DNA of 64,000 nt from Ciona savignyi (GCA_000149265.1 CH002796.1:922668-986667); one strand, 5' to 3'; positions 31,686-45,985 are shown, numbered from the stretch's first letter. A program made the numbers and translations. The notes: a model not told the origin generated them from the letters alone.

Positions 31686-34600
31686 TAGGTCATAAGTCAC
31701 CACCACTGGGGCAACGAGCTGAACCGGTAACGACATTTGAGCCACGATTCGAAAAGGATTTTTTTTCTTAAAAATGAATAAGTGCTCTTCTACGGTTTAA
31801 CAGCGGACTTGGACACCGTGTTCAAAGTACAATAGCTCGATCGCTGACTGGCATATAACGTAAACTTGGCCGGACTCGGGCTACGGATTAAACAGTATTA
31901 TCTTCCAACACTGAAGTTCTTCGGTACTTTTCTCGGAACGTTGACTTGGTTGCACGAAGAATGAACTATGAGCGTAGAGGCTCGACTCCTGTCTTATATT
32001 GCCCGACCCACTGCTGATTGAGATAACTTCGTTTATTTGTCGCCCTTCGGCCGCGTTTGCACAAAACTAACAAGGGGGTGTACACCCGCGCGCGTTCACG
32101 TTCCGCAGAGGAAAAAAGAACGTTAAAAAACAACGACGTTTTTCCCTCGCCTGTTAACTCCTATTGTTTCGCATCGTTAATAACTTTATGCGGCGAGCGC
32201 GAGAGTCATCGCTGTCCCCAGTTTAACCTCGGTCGCCACTCTTCTCGCTCTCTCTCGGCCAAAACAGGTGAGATAACCCGTGTTCGGCAAAGAATTTCCC
32301 GGTGAAACCTGGCCGGGACGCCGAAGTTAATGCATCCGCTACCAATAAAGCGATAAATTAATTGAACATCTCGACTGGTGCACCACTCTGTCGAGCAAAG
32401 CGATCGCAGTACACTCGGCCAAAAGGTCGCGTCATCGAACTTGAAATAGTCGGTCGCCGCATCGTAAAGCGCGGTCGTCAAATAAATCACGTGTTATACG
32501 AGATATGTCGGTTTATAGAGTTTGCATTAAAGTTCACCACCGGGTTACCCAGGTCCAATGTTTGCCAGTAGAGTCGGTATTTATGCGGTGACACAGTAAA
32601 CGGCGTTTCCGGCATTCCCGCAATTCCGCCAGCGACTGTAATGACCATACTTTATTGTATCATTCACGCACTTTAGCTAACCCGGATTTCTGCGACGCGT
32701 TCAATCTCTTGAAATGCGTAATCATATTATGCGCGCGAGTCGGCCGTCGCTTTAATTCCGTTAAGTTTGCAGGAAATTATAAACGAAATCGAGGTCAAAA
32801 AAGTTAGAATATGCGGTTGTATATGCTGTTGATGGCGCGCGGCTATTTCTGAGATCAAATATCGTTGATAAAGCGGACTGTTGGCTGTTGAAACAAATCA
32901 CAATTGATGACCTTCGCAAAATTAGTTTGTAAATATGAATAATATTGTTGCTGGGTCAAACACTGCGCGAGTGGCCTCTTTTTGACCTTGTCCTGCTGCC
33001 TTGGTGTTATACCTTATTATAAAGAACACACTTGTTTTAAAAGCCGACCGCACTCAAGCTCGGTGAGCATTGGACGCCGGTTCGTTAGAACTGTTGGCGC
33101 CCGTGTGATACATGATGGCGACAGCTCACTTTGGACCGAGCCAGTGCTGCAAAATCGCCGGGAAAACAAGCTCGTTAGCCCGCGGATGACCTGGCGGAAG
33201 GTCGATCTCGCAATATTTATCATGATTAGTCTTTGACGACTGTGGGGCATGGAAAACAAAGCGATTTCCGCGGCTGACCGCTCCGAGTCCACCGGAGTTG
33301 AGCGGAAGGTCAGGTTGTTAAGCAAAGGTCTCGACCGGGAATTCTCACGCTGCGCAATATGCTCGGTGGGGGTGGTTTGCCCGTGTTATCATATTTTCGC
33401 GTTACAAAGGACACGGATAAACATATTTTCCCAGCATTTCGCAATAAACGTTCTCATCGACGCCACACAGAAAGCAAATTCTCATATCCAGCTCGTCCGA
33501 GACGCATAAAAAAAAACAATGAGAAAAACAAGCACAGAAATCTCAGTGTATTTAAATTACGGAGCCGCTTTCACGCCTTTCTCGGAACGCGATTTCAGCC
33601 ATTAGAGCTGAGGTCTCCATAACAAGTGGACCCACTTTAACCCTGACAATTACTCGCCACAAATCCGATTAACCCATAGGGCTATTTGGAGTCGGATTGA
33701 TAAAGCTCCTCCGATACCGGGAAGAAAGGTTAAAGCTGTCCGTCGGGTCGCGAAGGTCGGCTTCCCCGAATTAAATGTTAAGAATCCACAACAAGCAAAA
33801 TTTTGAAGACCCAGCGAATCCCAGCTTAGCCGCCCATGGCAGATTTCGACGACTTCTCCGACGCCGCCGAAACGATTCTGCGCACTTTTAATCCAGTTAA
33901 GCCGCCGCGTGACAGTTTCTGTTTTTTGTTTTGTTTTTTTCTGCAAATTGATTGATGTCATATGTGGGCGACGGGAAAAATACGAACCTGTGACACCCGA
34001 TTTGAAACTAATTCCACGGCGCTAATCCCCTGAAGTGTACTAAGCATGGCTTTCGAACCTGCTTGCACAGGGCCATTTCAGTCAGCGGCAGCAGATTAGA
34101 AACGAACTCCGTTCGCTGGTGAATCAAGTGCACCTGTTATCTCGACGACGTTGACAAACTTTGCCTCTGTTCGTCGGTTTTAATTGTGAAAATTCGCTCA
34201 CGGTGGTTCGCCCTCGATCAAAACAACTCTGCTTTGGGATCTCCATGGCGACCAGTGACGGACGAGCAATTGAAGATCGCAACAACAACGAGATGACGTC
34301 ACACAGGCCCGAAGTAATCCTTTCGTAACCAAACAATGCCGCTTATGAAAGAGAGGTGTTCAATTATAGTAGCAACGGTGCGAGTTGAATAAAAGAAGCA
34401 AGTACAGTATGTGGGGGTGAAAAGTGCGCGGTGCAGGGTCAGGAAAAGGCCAGGGAGACAGCTATTACCTTTTTATTGCAATTTATGAAGGTTCAGCTGC
34501 TGGGTAAATTGAGCCCGATAAATTTATAGAGGTGTCATACCACAAAAGCAAACAGTTGCATTTATCCACGCTCGGTATTGCCAATAAAACTGAAATTACG

Positions 34601-34953
34601 CAATTTCAGTGAAACAAATGTGTTATTTACAAGGTATTTCAATTGGATGATGGAATGGAGAGAAAGTTGGACATTCTTGCATAAACGAGATCAATTATAG
34701 CGCACTAGAAGAACCGTATATTGGAAAAATCGGGCTGTGTTCTCGGTGTTTTTCTCGAAAATATCAATCAATTGCGGCTAGGTGGCCAAGTACGTAGGAA
34801 TGACGTATATATACATGTCAGCTATCTGTTTTGTCGAACTCCTTTCGACCTTGCGATGCTGCGAATTTTTCCAAGTAAACCTGTGTAGCCGAGGATGTTG
34901 AATGAGATAAACGGGATTGGTTGTGAGATAAGACTACCTCATACTTGCAGCAG

Positions 34954-34977
34954 TGACCTTGACACGCATCAAGGTCA
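34954..34977. promoter_or_regulatory. Palindrome of extended nuclear-receptor sites
   Basis: TGACCTTGA at 34954-34962 and its exact reverse complement TCAAGGTCA at 34969-34977, 6-base spacer. TCAAGGTCA is the extended half-site bound by ERR/SF-1-type orphan receptors. Confidence 0.5.
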
Positions 34978-34988
34978 ATTAGAGTTCA
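34972..34988 (+). promoter_or_regulatory. Perfect DR5 retinoic acid response element
   Basis: AGGTCA, spacer ATTAG, AGTTCA. Both half-sites meet the strict RGKTCA consensus. It lies 3.3 kb upstream of the predicted first exon of CYP26 copy B, and its first half-site is also part of a palindrome (34954-34977). Confidence 0.6.
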
Positions 34989-35137
34989 AGTTCCTGCCGT
35001 TTTCAGTGTCGTCACCGTCCCTACGTCATAAGTGTATCGCATTTCGTTACAGCGAGGAAAATGCGAAAGCGGGAAGCGCAGAAAAGTAATACACATAGAG
35101 ATCCAAAACATCGCATAATAGCTCGATTAAATGAATT

Positions 35138-35255
35138 ACACGGTCGTGTGACCGAATGGTTAACGCGACCGATACATAAACCGAATTAAATACAAAAAAA
35201 CGGTCTCAGCCACAAGCCTATCATAGATTCGAAACTGATCCCAGTAAAATAAAAT
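35138..35255 (+). mobile_element. Family A SINE, full length
   Basis: ACGGTCGTGTGACCGAATGG, GCGACCGATACATA and B box GATTCGAAACTGATCC. About 150 bases from the DR5 element. Confidence 0.75.
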
Positions 35256-35582
35256 TTCACGCTTACAAACTTTCCCCGCGGTGGCGTAATTGCACATTAG
35301 AGCGATTAATGGCAACATTTTCGCTCTCCTCGCCAATTGGCCGATTGCTGAACCCAATTTCGGCGAAAGCCGGGCTTTATCCCCATAATAAGCGCCTTAT
35401 TCTCAACAGTCAATGATTTAATGCGAAAACGCGGCGGCTCCGGTTCCAAACCAAAGTTCACCTGTAATTTTGGGCTGACGGCCAAGCGAGGTTCAAATTC
35501 CCGTCAAGCCAAGTCCGTGATCACACCGGGTCAAAACGAAATATTTGCACCAATATTTGCACACCCGAAAAACGCCCACTGA

Positions 35583-35690
35583 GTACGGTCGTATGGCCGA
35601 ATGTTTAATGTTCAGACACATATACCATTATTATTATAAAAAAAGGTCTTGCTGATGAGCGCATCATAGTCCAAACCTAGCCCGATATTT
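35583..35690 (+). mobile_element. Family A SINE
   Basis: ACGGTCGTATGGCCGAATG, then ACACATATACC and CATAGTCCAAACC (decayed B box). Confidence 0.6.
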
Positions 35691-38139
35691 ATCAGATTGA
35701 CCGAGTGGCAATACACACGGGTATTTTCTTGCTATCGCGTTCCAATCACACCCACATTGTCTGGGTCTCGCGGTTTGGGTTGTCAACGCTGCAAGCACAG
35801 CGTTAAATGCGGCGCAGGTTCAAACCATTTCCAAAAATGCAAAAATAAAGTCACCGCCGCATACGTGGACAAGTTTCCAGGAACGGTAATATTAAGCCCT
35901 TTTCTCCGTGAACAGTGTGCAAAGCAGGTTCAACTATTCAACTTTGAGAGTATGATGTTTACTAACAGATGTAGAGTTATTATTAGAAGAGCGAGGCCAT
36001 TGGTAGATAGTGTCTACTCGTGTATTCACAAAGGTTATCTTATCTGAGACGTAAACCATTTTTGATGGTTTCGTAATTAAAGTTTCTTTCTCTTTTCCGC
36101 TGGCTTCGTGACCGGGACAGGGGAGTTTATAAGGGAAATGATTATAATCGCACAAATTCCGATTTAATAAGCTTGTGTAATCTGCTTACAGCGTATTGAA
36201 ACCGCGCTGAAATCCTGCTGTCAGTAATCACGCGAAGATTACCGAAAACTTCCGAAACGAAGATTGCGTCATGTAGAAATTAATAAATAGCTGAGATTTT
36301 TCATTAAATTCCGAGCCGTCATTGCCTTCTCGCGGGAATGGCAATTAAGCAATTCAGAATGACAAATCAAAATTCATATCTTTTATCAGATAAGCAAAGG
36401 CACTTGGACAAAAATGTGCACATGCATAAATATACACCCGCAGCTATTGGCTGCGAATTCGGGTTGTTTATTTTTTAATATTTTAGCTTGTCGCTAGCGA
36501 GCATGACGCATTACACGCGCGCACACAAAAACAAACATTTAATCCGTATAAACCCTATAATATTTGTGTTCGAAAATAAAACCCGAGGTCTCACGGTGGC
36601 AGGCGACGGGCCAGCACAGTATTACTCGGCTCCGGAACAAAGAACCTTATTTATCCGGCCCAGGTAACGTGGCGTTGTGACTCTACTGCTGGACAGGAAA
36701 GGAGAAAACTACCAGTCGCTGCATTTTTTGGATCGCCGCGGATTTACCCGCCGTTTTCCGAGAAAGGGGATTCCTAGAGTCCGTCCCTCCGCGTCTCGGG
36801 TCAAAGAATGTCTCGAAGAACGTAACGTAATCTATTTTCGCAACTTGAGATCGTGATAGGTTTAGTCGGAGGGTTCGATCCGAGGGTGCAACTGTCAACA
36901 TAATTACAATAATCTTGTTCATTTACACAAGCAAAAGCCACCGTCCCGAACTATGCATAACCACTGCACTCGTAACAACCCACACAGAGAAGCTATATTT
37001 AGACCGTGATTTCGATTTATAGAAACACACATACATTATTCAATTTATTAAATATTTTCGGATGCATTTTTTAATTAAATTGAAAATAATCGCTGTATTA
37101 TGTGACTGCGTGCAGTTATTCGGCACTTTGTTTGTATGTAAATAAGTTTGAATTATTGGGACTTAACGGGGCATTCGAATTTCACTAGGGCTTCCTATAA
37201 TATTCAATTTAAACAATTTTAAGACAGACTGGTATTAAAATTGTTCACAAGCGTTTTGCCCGCTGTACTGAAGAACCTTAAAACGACCTGACCCCAGTAA
37301 ACATACTGTAAGAACAAACCGAAAGTGTAAAAAAAAAACGACAGCTAAACCTTATGACACTATAACACACAACGTTTACTATGTCGTATAACCGCATTGA
37401 CGCACTTTTGAAATTCAAACTGTTTGTCCATGTATTTTAAACGTGGGTTTTAAAATGCGAGGAAGCCTAAAAAACATGTTGTTGGAGACTGACCGAAATA
37501 GTGAGGTATGGAAATGCACTAATTCGTGTTGTTTTTTTACCTTCCCGCGACTGAACTAAAACGAGAGAAACGGAAACGAGAGAGAAAGATTTAGTTTTCG
37601 AGTTTTTTTTACATTCTTGTAAATATTTTAAAAAAATATGGAGTAAATTGGAAAATATGGAGTAAAAAACAAAACACCCAGCACCAAAATATTGACTATT
37701 AAAATATATCCACAAATAAAATGTCGCAGACGCAAAAAAGCAAGTGTCCTTTTTTATTCCGGTTTGTTTGGAACTGACAGGTTAATTAACCCTAAAATCC
37801 CAATAGTCTATTAAGACAAATGTTCAGCTAATAACGCATGATGTTCGTTAAACTGTATATAGGATCTATACTGGGTTAAAATTAAACATAATCACCAAAC
37901 TTGTTTTACGTGTTTAATACTCAGTTTTAAAAATTTAAACTAGTTGTTAACGATTTTTACAACACACCGACGAATAATTTGTCAAATGGGCGCAGTAAAA
38001 AAAGTTGTTTAAGTGTTAATGGAAAAAATGGAGGTGTATAGTTAATTTAGACTATTATTGACATTGCGGCACACACCACTGCACGTTACGTTGCTTTTTT
38101 AACGGGCTCAATTTCGAATTAAGGATCATTGCCTTGCTA

Positions 38140-38202
38140 GACCGTTTTTGTATGTAATTATGTTATTTGTTTCGGTCGCGATAACCATTCGGCCACTATA
38201 CA
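38140..38202 (-). mobile_element. Family A SINE head
   Basis: CGGTCGCGATAACCATTCGG and CC on the plus strand, preceded by ACCGTTTTTGTATG. Confidence 0.65.
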
Positions 38203-39037
38203 AGAGTATACAATTCATGTTAGTGTACTTATAAACAAAATCTGCGGTTATATCTGCTACCGCCATCTGGGCAAAATCCCATACGTTGAAAAAGGTACAT
38301 TTTGTGCGTGGTAAAAATTGCGACCCCTAGCGCCATTGCCGATTTAAAAAGGAGACTCGATAAAAACGTTGACCCGCAGACACCTAGTGAGCAAGTAAAA
38401 AAAATATAAACAAATTTGAATTAAAAGGAAAAAAATTCGTCTATTTTTGTCCCAACGTCAGTGTTTTCGCCAGACATCGAAACAAAAAAGTGTATTCGAC
38501 AGGCACCGAAATAAAAAAGCTAATTGAGTAACGAACTTTACGAAAAATTAACAGCCTAAATCTACGAGTAAACCGATTGATGCTGTCGCCTGTTAAACCG
38601 AAATACAAAACACATACACAAAACATTTATTCGAAAGCCATTCTTGTCGTTTTTAAAGTAACACTTGTCGCGGTAGGTTAGTAAGCGACGTAGGGTCTCA
38701 GTTATCGAGGTAATCTCACAAGTAAACACTCTTTCACGCTCAGCCTCTAAAGTGATTTACGATACGAGTCATTACTTCAAAACCGCGACGGACCGAAACC
38801 AAAAACGGCGAACAAAACCAGAGCAGATTGTTTTAGTACACTCTAGCGGCATTATGCGGTGAATAGACGATTTTTACTCGATTTTTTTCGATAATAAAGA
38901 ATTACGCAAACTCGTTTATAAGAATATTAAAACGAAAACAACAGATGTGTAAATCGCCATCACAAAAAAATGTGGTATTAAATAATTCTATTAAAACTAT
39001 AATGAGGCCGTGAGCCAAAAGTGGAAAAATCTTTCTG

Positions 39038-39150
39038 TACGGTCATGTGGCCGAATGGGTAACGCGACCGATACATATTCCAACCAACCTTTACAAAAAC
39101 GGTCTGAGTAACGAGCCCATTATGCGTTCGAAACTTGACTCAGTAAAACA
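39038..39150 (+). mobile_element. Family A SINE, full length
   Basis: ACGGTCATGTGGCCGAATGG, GCGACCGATACATATTCC and B box GCGTTCGAAACTTGAC. Confidence 0.75.
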
Positions 39151-39414
39151 AATCTTTCTACGCATTATTCATAAATGGTTAAATTTAGAAAACGCTTCTT
39201 CGTATTTATTTATTTTTTTAAAGACTCGGTCGGTATTTTAAAAAATGTTTGTTTAAAAACATTTAACTTTATTGTCTTGTAATTTATAGAAATCAACCGT
39301 TAAACTATTTTATTTGAGTTATCGGTTAGGGTTTGGTCTGGAGGTAATATTATTTCAGGATACAATAGCTCAGGTGCTAGCCAAAACATTTGCGCCTGTT
39401 CTTTGTTGTTTATA

Positions 39415-39675
39415 TCTGTGCTTCGCAATCTTTTTTTCACTAGAGACTTATTCAGAAACTTACCAAATTTAACTTCACATTGCAGTCAAAATTGTACAAT
39501 AGAAGTTGTTTTGATAAACTATATACATTTGATATTATATTATTAAAATGTCTGAGAGCGTGTTTAAATTTGGAGAAAAAATAAAATCCTTTTTATTTGG
39601 TAAAAACTGCGTTAAAAAATATTATTATATTCAAGCGGCACACCTAGCATTTGTCTTGCGACACACTGGTTAAGA
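39415..39675 (+). mobile_element. hAT-like MITE, copy 3
   Basis: Forward copy sharing TTCACATTGCAGTCAAA, TATACATTTGATATTAT and TTTTTATTTGGTAAAAAC with the 5905 copy. Confidence 0.55.
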
Positions 39676-42600
39676 AGCACTGGTATATTTTAACTTCACA
39701 GTGGCTGTGAAAAGTGTGCATTTAAAACTTTTGGATCGAAGTTTATTTTATTTTTTTATTTTTCTACCTCTGATTTACCCTATTCGGGCCACTACCTCTC
39801 TTCTAAATTCGGATCAACTCACTGTATGGGTAGGGTCGTCTTTACTGAACACTTTTATTCGTTTCTTTACTTGCGTTTAATCTGGTTTTAACTAAGCGCA
39901 CATAATTAATCGCGATTTTGTTTGTATTTTATCGCCGCCACCGTATATTTTCAAAATTGTTTTAATTTGATTTTTTTTCACGACTTTCTATTTTCAAAGC
40001 AGCAAAAAAAACTAAACCAAACTCACCAAATCGTTAAAACAAGTTTTCTACAAACGATTGCGTTTTAGTATCGATTCTTAAACTTGTAGCCAAATCGGAT
40101 TAATTTCTACATCGTCATAAACAACATTATTAGACAACAAACAGAAGAAACAAATAAATCACTCACGTTAGAATACGGGTAGTAACTCTAAAGTAGCAAG
40201 CACGACTGGGCACTGGTTGAAGCTTGAATAGACTAAAATGGCGAGAAAGCAGGCTAACCCTGCTATTTGTAGGCTCTTTGAACGAGGCCGGAGGTCCGGC
40301 GGAGTCTGATTACTTTGGAGATGCGAGGGAATCTGGTGTCGTTTCGAGTCTCGGTTTGTTGTTTCAAACCTAACCAACGACGACGTATTAGATTGCCTTC
40401 ACGTGCGATGCCACAATTCGATTAGCGAGTAAAGCTGTCCAAAGCGAAAACTATTTTAATGTCCGACTCTGCGAGAGAGCAGCTATTATACAACTACGCT
40501 TTCGGAATTGATCTGAAGTGCGAATTAAAACGTGTTTAAGAAACTGCAATGGGATTATTATTTCGCACATATAACGGTTTTTATAAAAATTGCAGTGCAC
40601 GCGTCACAACACACGTCGTTTTTAATCAACTAAATGGAACACAGACGTCACGAATTTAAGACACCCGTCTCGATTTCTGAATGAAAAGTTTGGCTAATGA
40701 CCGGCAGTGCTGTTGTGTGCGGACATTGTCTGATCAGTCAGAGATGACTGACGCGCGCGAAACACAACGAATCGATCTGCGCTGTATGTGTGTATTTCAA
40801 CGGATGACGTCAGTCAACGGACGACATTACACAAGTCTCAAAATACCCGGTATACAGCTCACCTTTCCAAGCCAAGTAACCATGCGGGCGGCGCGGACGA
40901 CTAATGTATGGCAGCGTAGGGCGAAATTAGAACTAGGATAAAGCTTTAATTTAGGATAGAGTGTCTCGCGTTACTGGTTGTGTACTGGCGACTTCCTGCC
41001 TATTAATACCCGCCTGCTAACGCACAGAAAGACCGGTTGATCCGAGATTAAAAACACAGGAACAAAACACAGAAACTTACTGTGAATTTTCTTCCTGTCG
41101 ATGAAAAACTGGATTGTCCAAGCCTCGACGAACTACTGGCGCAAAAAGTGCTTGATTCTAACATGAAAAATTAAAGTAACCTAACGACGAACGGAAACCT
41201 GCGTTTTAAAGGCGCTTTAAAGACGCTAAAGACAGTAGAACCAGCGGAGGAATGTAGATAACTGGAAAGCTCACGTACGCCTAACCGATATGTCGACTTC
41301 TAATTAAGAGTTATAGCACAGAAGCTAAATGTTTATTGCCCATGGTTTGAAGTTCACTTTAGAGCCGGGGTCGCGTATGGGTCACAGACTGGGAGCCCGT
41401 GATCTATTTTGCTTAATGGTGCCTGTCCCCATGCCCGTAAGCAACGAATTATCGGTATTACCAAAAGGGTGCCAGCATGTTATCCATAAGATAATTACCA
41501 GCTCCTATGTGAGGTCGGGGACAGTGGAAACGTACCGAAAACAAGAATCGCGTGCCGTGGCTTGTTTGTCTCTTTCCATTCAAAACAGAGTTGGGATGCA
41601 TGCACCATGAACAAGACACGCTGTCCTCACCCACTGACATTGCGCTGAACCCTCGCAGCGGAAATCGAGACGAAAGAGCGGAATTCCACAAGACTGAATG
41701 ACTTTATCTATTTCCCCTCTATAGCCTGACTAGGAGACGGGAAACAGGCCAACAACGCGAAGAAGACTTTAACGTGACAGACAGTTATAGATTAGAAGCA
41801 ACTACACAACCAGTTGATGATAACAAATTACTCCTTTCTTATCTGCATAAATTTAAGCAAGGTCATGCTACTGCCATACTTCTGAATTAAATGATTTGTG
41901 TGCACGCGTTGGTTACGATATACTGCGAACCAACCGGTATCAAATTTACACTGCTTCTTATATCAATATCTGCAAGCTTGCATTCACAGTAATTTCTCTA
42001 CAACAAAACTGCTGTTCTTTTGTGACGTTGAATGACATGACCAACCGACGACCGCATTTTACGCGGGAAACCGTATCCCAAACGGCCAATCACAACAAAC
42101 GCGGCGGTACATCGTTTTCGCCTATAGTCATTGCCTAATTGACGACAGAAAGCGCTGATGACTGATCCATAGAGCACGTGCTGGACTAGATACAGCTGGT
42201 GCGCTGTGTACCGGAGGCTGAAGGCGTTTGGATTGCTAGGGGGAACGCGAAAATTCGATTATGACGAAATACTTCCGGCTGCAGAGCCAGATCGAGCTGC
42301 AAGCCGCCGATGTGACGAGCCCGGACCACGTTCGCGGCCGTGTGAATTGCTCGCGACCCCGCAAGTTGATAGGTCGTTACGGCAGTCAACACGTTTCTAT
42401 TTAAAAGTCGCTTAATTGCTGAGAAATGCAGCGATAACCCGACAATGAAGGGACGGATACAGTCGTCTAGCCACTGAACGAAGCGAACTGCTGTCGCGCT
42501 GCCATGTCACTTCCCATTGAAACGTGTTCCACCTTCCGTATTGACGTTAGAAAGGTGACGCGATCTTGACCGCATGAACGAACCTTACACCGCGTTTTCC

Positions 42601-44417
42601 GGTACGTTTTCTGCTTTGCGCAGTTATGCCGCGAACACCTTTCAAAAGTTAACCGCAGCAAACCACTTTACTTCAGTTTGACCGCAGGTTTGCAGAATGA
42701 CCGGAAAATGTTCGCAATCGTTTTTTATTTTCCCTTTTTCCTAAATTTTCATTTCAGTATGTTCAACCTTTTTAAATGCAGTTTAAACAGCTATTCCCGA
42801 AATTAGGAATCTATAGAGTGTTTGGTACATTGTTAAACAACTAAAGTCTGCCGTGTGCGACTTTACATCACCATTTTTACAGTGGCTACGGTAAAATCGC
42901 ATTTGGAACCATAAAATCATTTACAACCAATTTCCTCAATTGCGACGAATCAGCAATAACCCCCCTCCCCACCCCACTGTACAAATACGGTCGTTTACGA
43001 GAGGAAATATTACGATTTAAAACCTCCCAGAAATGCGGCCGAAATCAAAATAGCACTGGAGGAAAATCGGCCCAGCTCTTATCTTGTTAATCAAAGTTGA
43101 TTGCTATGGTCAATTCGCGGGAAAGTTCAGTGTGGTTATTGATTGCTTGAATGTCCTTCCGCGTGTCCCCACACAGCGTTTTTATATATTAGGTGTGTTG
43201 TTGTATAGAAAACTATCAGACTTCGGCGATTTTCCAAAAAAACGAAAGGAAACCGAAAAATAGAAACTTTAGAAGGGGCAGGGGTGTACGTTTGGCTCAT
43301 CTGTCAGTAACCACGTACATGGGCATAAGCAATGTCTGTTTGGGAAGAACCCATTCCCCGAGTTGCCATTTTATCTGAAAAAAACACTAACGCAGTAATA
43401 AATTGTTTAAATATGCAGAAATTTCGCAAAAGCTAAAATTTCGTTTTATATATACAAGATTCACCCAACCATTAAGTTGTTATGTGTTGTTTCTACATGT
43501 GCATATATTGCATGAGATACGTTCGAGGTTAAGATTCTTAAAAATCCGCTTTTTTTCCAAGATCTCAGACCTAGCAGCGCCAATTCCGCGTTGGTATTTC
43601 ATCACCCGACTTAATTAAGTAGTTCGGAACCGAGTGATCAGTTCTCCGACGTCATCAATAGACGCAGCGCTTGGAACACGAGACTTCCAGCTAAAGAAGC
43701 TGTCAGCCCGAGCTAACATGAAGTCATGAACTTTTTACTGATCGAAAGCGGCAAGCACCAGGTCTCCAGACCAACCTCAAGCGCTAATAACACAAGTTGT
43801 TGCAGAAGGGCTGCTTTGTATCTGTTTAATATCTTCCTGTACAGTGAAACGGGGTCATTAATCATCCGCGGCGGTTCGTAGTTTATAAGGCTCGGTCACG
43901 CTTTGGAAGCCGAGAGTGGCCGATGGTTTTAAGTGCGCCGGGCACGGTTGAAGTAGAGTTCACCCACTTCAGGGGTGGTCGACGGTGACACACCGTTGAC
44001 TGCTCGCACGTGACCCAGTCGACAAACTTAGACGGATCGCTGCAGCGAAGGCATCAAACAAGCAAACGCGCTTGTAAAGGTTTGACGCTGTCCAACACAG
44101 AGCATAGCGTGAGAGGGTACTCCACCAGTAATATGGTCATGTCAATATTGATCACATCCAAATAAATTAAAACACATTTTCAACTCCCTTTGATGCCGCC
44201 GTACGAAACTAACGTGGCTTGGTTTGCTGACCCCATATAGTCAAGGTAATCAAGCTTAGCTTAGCCTTGAAATTCTCGAATGTAAAAAAACAAGCTAACT
44301 ATCTCGTTGAGCAAGTTCATTGGTCGGGAATATGTGTACGGCAATCAAAATCCTACACACGCCCCTTTGACGTACATGTAGATAAAGCAATTATTAGTTC
44401 GAGTGTGCAAATATTTT

Positions 44418-44530
44418 TTTTCACCCGGATTTGAACCCGTGTAGCACGCACCAAGGAAGAATTTGGTATGGAATTCCGTGTGTTGTCGGTCGCGCTGTTT
44501 GTTTAACCTTTACAACCAGCAAATAGATAC
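44418..44530 (-). mobile_element. Family A-like SINE, diverged
   Basis: B box reversed (CCGGATTTGAACCC) and TCGGTCGCGCTGTTTG. Confidence 0.45.
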
Positions 44531-45714
44531 ATATTTAACGGGCCGAGGGTCAAATGCAGGAGCAATAAACCTACCGACCGTGGAAGCGATAAATTAGGAA
44601 AAGTTTGCCAGTTGCCGCAAAGGTTATAGCGAGGTCAATCAAAATGCCTTTTGGCCGCAAACGTGGGCGTGGGTGATTGACACACCCACGTGAAGCAGCC
44701 CCTTTGGAGCTTTGATACCACTCAGCCATCACTACGCCCGACAAGTGCTAGTTTTGAGACGGTCGAGCGTAGAGGCCGCGTGAAAGGAAAATTCCACGCA
44801 ATTCGTCGGCTCCATAGTTCGCAGCCGAAGCTTACATTAACCCGAGCTGGAAAATGACTGCTTATGTACACAACTCGTCCCTGCACTTCGGATACAGCGC
44901 AAATCGAGGCTCAGAAGCGCGTCTCAGGGCCATTCATTACTCAAGAACCGTCAAGCGCCTATTAGCCCAAGTTAAAGCAACTGTAACTTGGAAATCGAAC
45001 ACCAGTCAAGAAGATTGATTACTCCCGTGTCCAGAAATTCGTAAAGTCGTTTGAAACGTGCAAAAAAAATCGAAAGCCCTTCGTTGGCGGTCCCAGGCTT
45101 GTGAAGAGTTATTTCTCATTCTTTCAAAAACGTCGAACGGCGTTTTAAAGATGCCAAAAAGAGCTGATAAGGTTCGGAAATCAGACAGCGATTTAACACC
45201 ACACGTTTTCAGTTGTCGCGAAACGTGTTTCGACCGTCACTAACCCTCGACCTTAACTTGTAACGTCAGTCAAGCTTACTATCTCTTTGAAAATAGCCAC
45301 GACCCCCAAACCAAAGAAGATACCACTTAAAACATAGAAACCCTAAAATATCAACAATAATCAATTCAAGGACCGTTTCGCGTATTTCATTCTGAAATGT
45401 TTTTTTTTCGCGCAAGAAATTCCAAAAGTTGAAATAAATAAACGTTCACCGTATTTGTTATTGAAGTTACTTGGTATATTTGAATAAAGTTAACCGAAGT
45501 CGCCATTCTTTCAGTTTAATTGTATGATGTGTCTTACAAAACCGCACTTGAAGATTTTTATTATTTTGTTTAGAACGAGTTAACGTTGAAATTAAAAAAA
45601 TTAAACTCGAAAAGGATGGCCGACTTTTTATAAAATAATTTTCAATCAATATTTTAAATCGGTCACGTTTCTATTTACGTCCAGGAGTCAAAATTACGTG
45701 CTGATTTATTGCCA

Positions 45715-45985
45715 AAAATTTAGGTTTAATTAATATTTAAATTGATGGCTAAAGTTTAAGTTTATCCAATACCTTATGCTAATTGACGGTCAGTTTTCCA
45801 TTTTAGCCGATCAATCAATCAATATGTAATACAATTTGATTGCCAATATTTAAATTAAGATAATATTTAATTTTATACAATGTTTTAAATTTATCCAACA
45901 CGTAATTTAAGTTGACGGTTTATATTTTATTTAAGCCAATTATTCCGTTAAGATTAAATTACAAACATTTTAATTTTATCTAATA
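45715..45985. repeat. Imperfect tandem repeat, unit about 115 bp
   Basis: TTTAATTAATATTTAAATTG, TTTATCCAA, TTGACGGT and TTTTAGCC recur in order two to three times. Confidence 0.5.

Larger units (their letters stand above)
31686..35100. promoter_or_regulatory. CpG-rich upstream region of CYP26 copy B
   Basis: 3.4 kb without SINEs or recognisable exons, rich in CpG and scattered nuclear-receptor half-sites (AGGTCA, GGGTCA, AGTTCA, TGACCT). The DR5 and the palindrome lie at the far end. Confidence 0.4.

Noticed and set aside
41329..41610. 93-aa plus-strand ORF
   Set aside because: ATG-initiated, but composition and content look random; nothing supports it.
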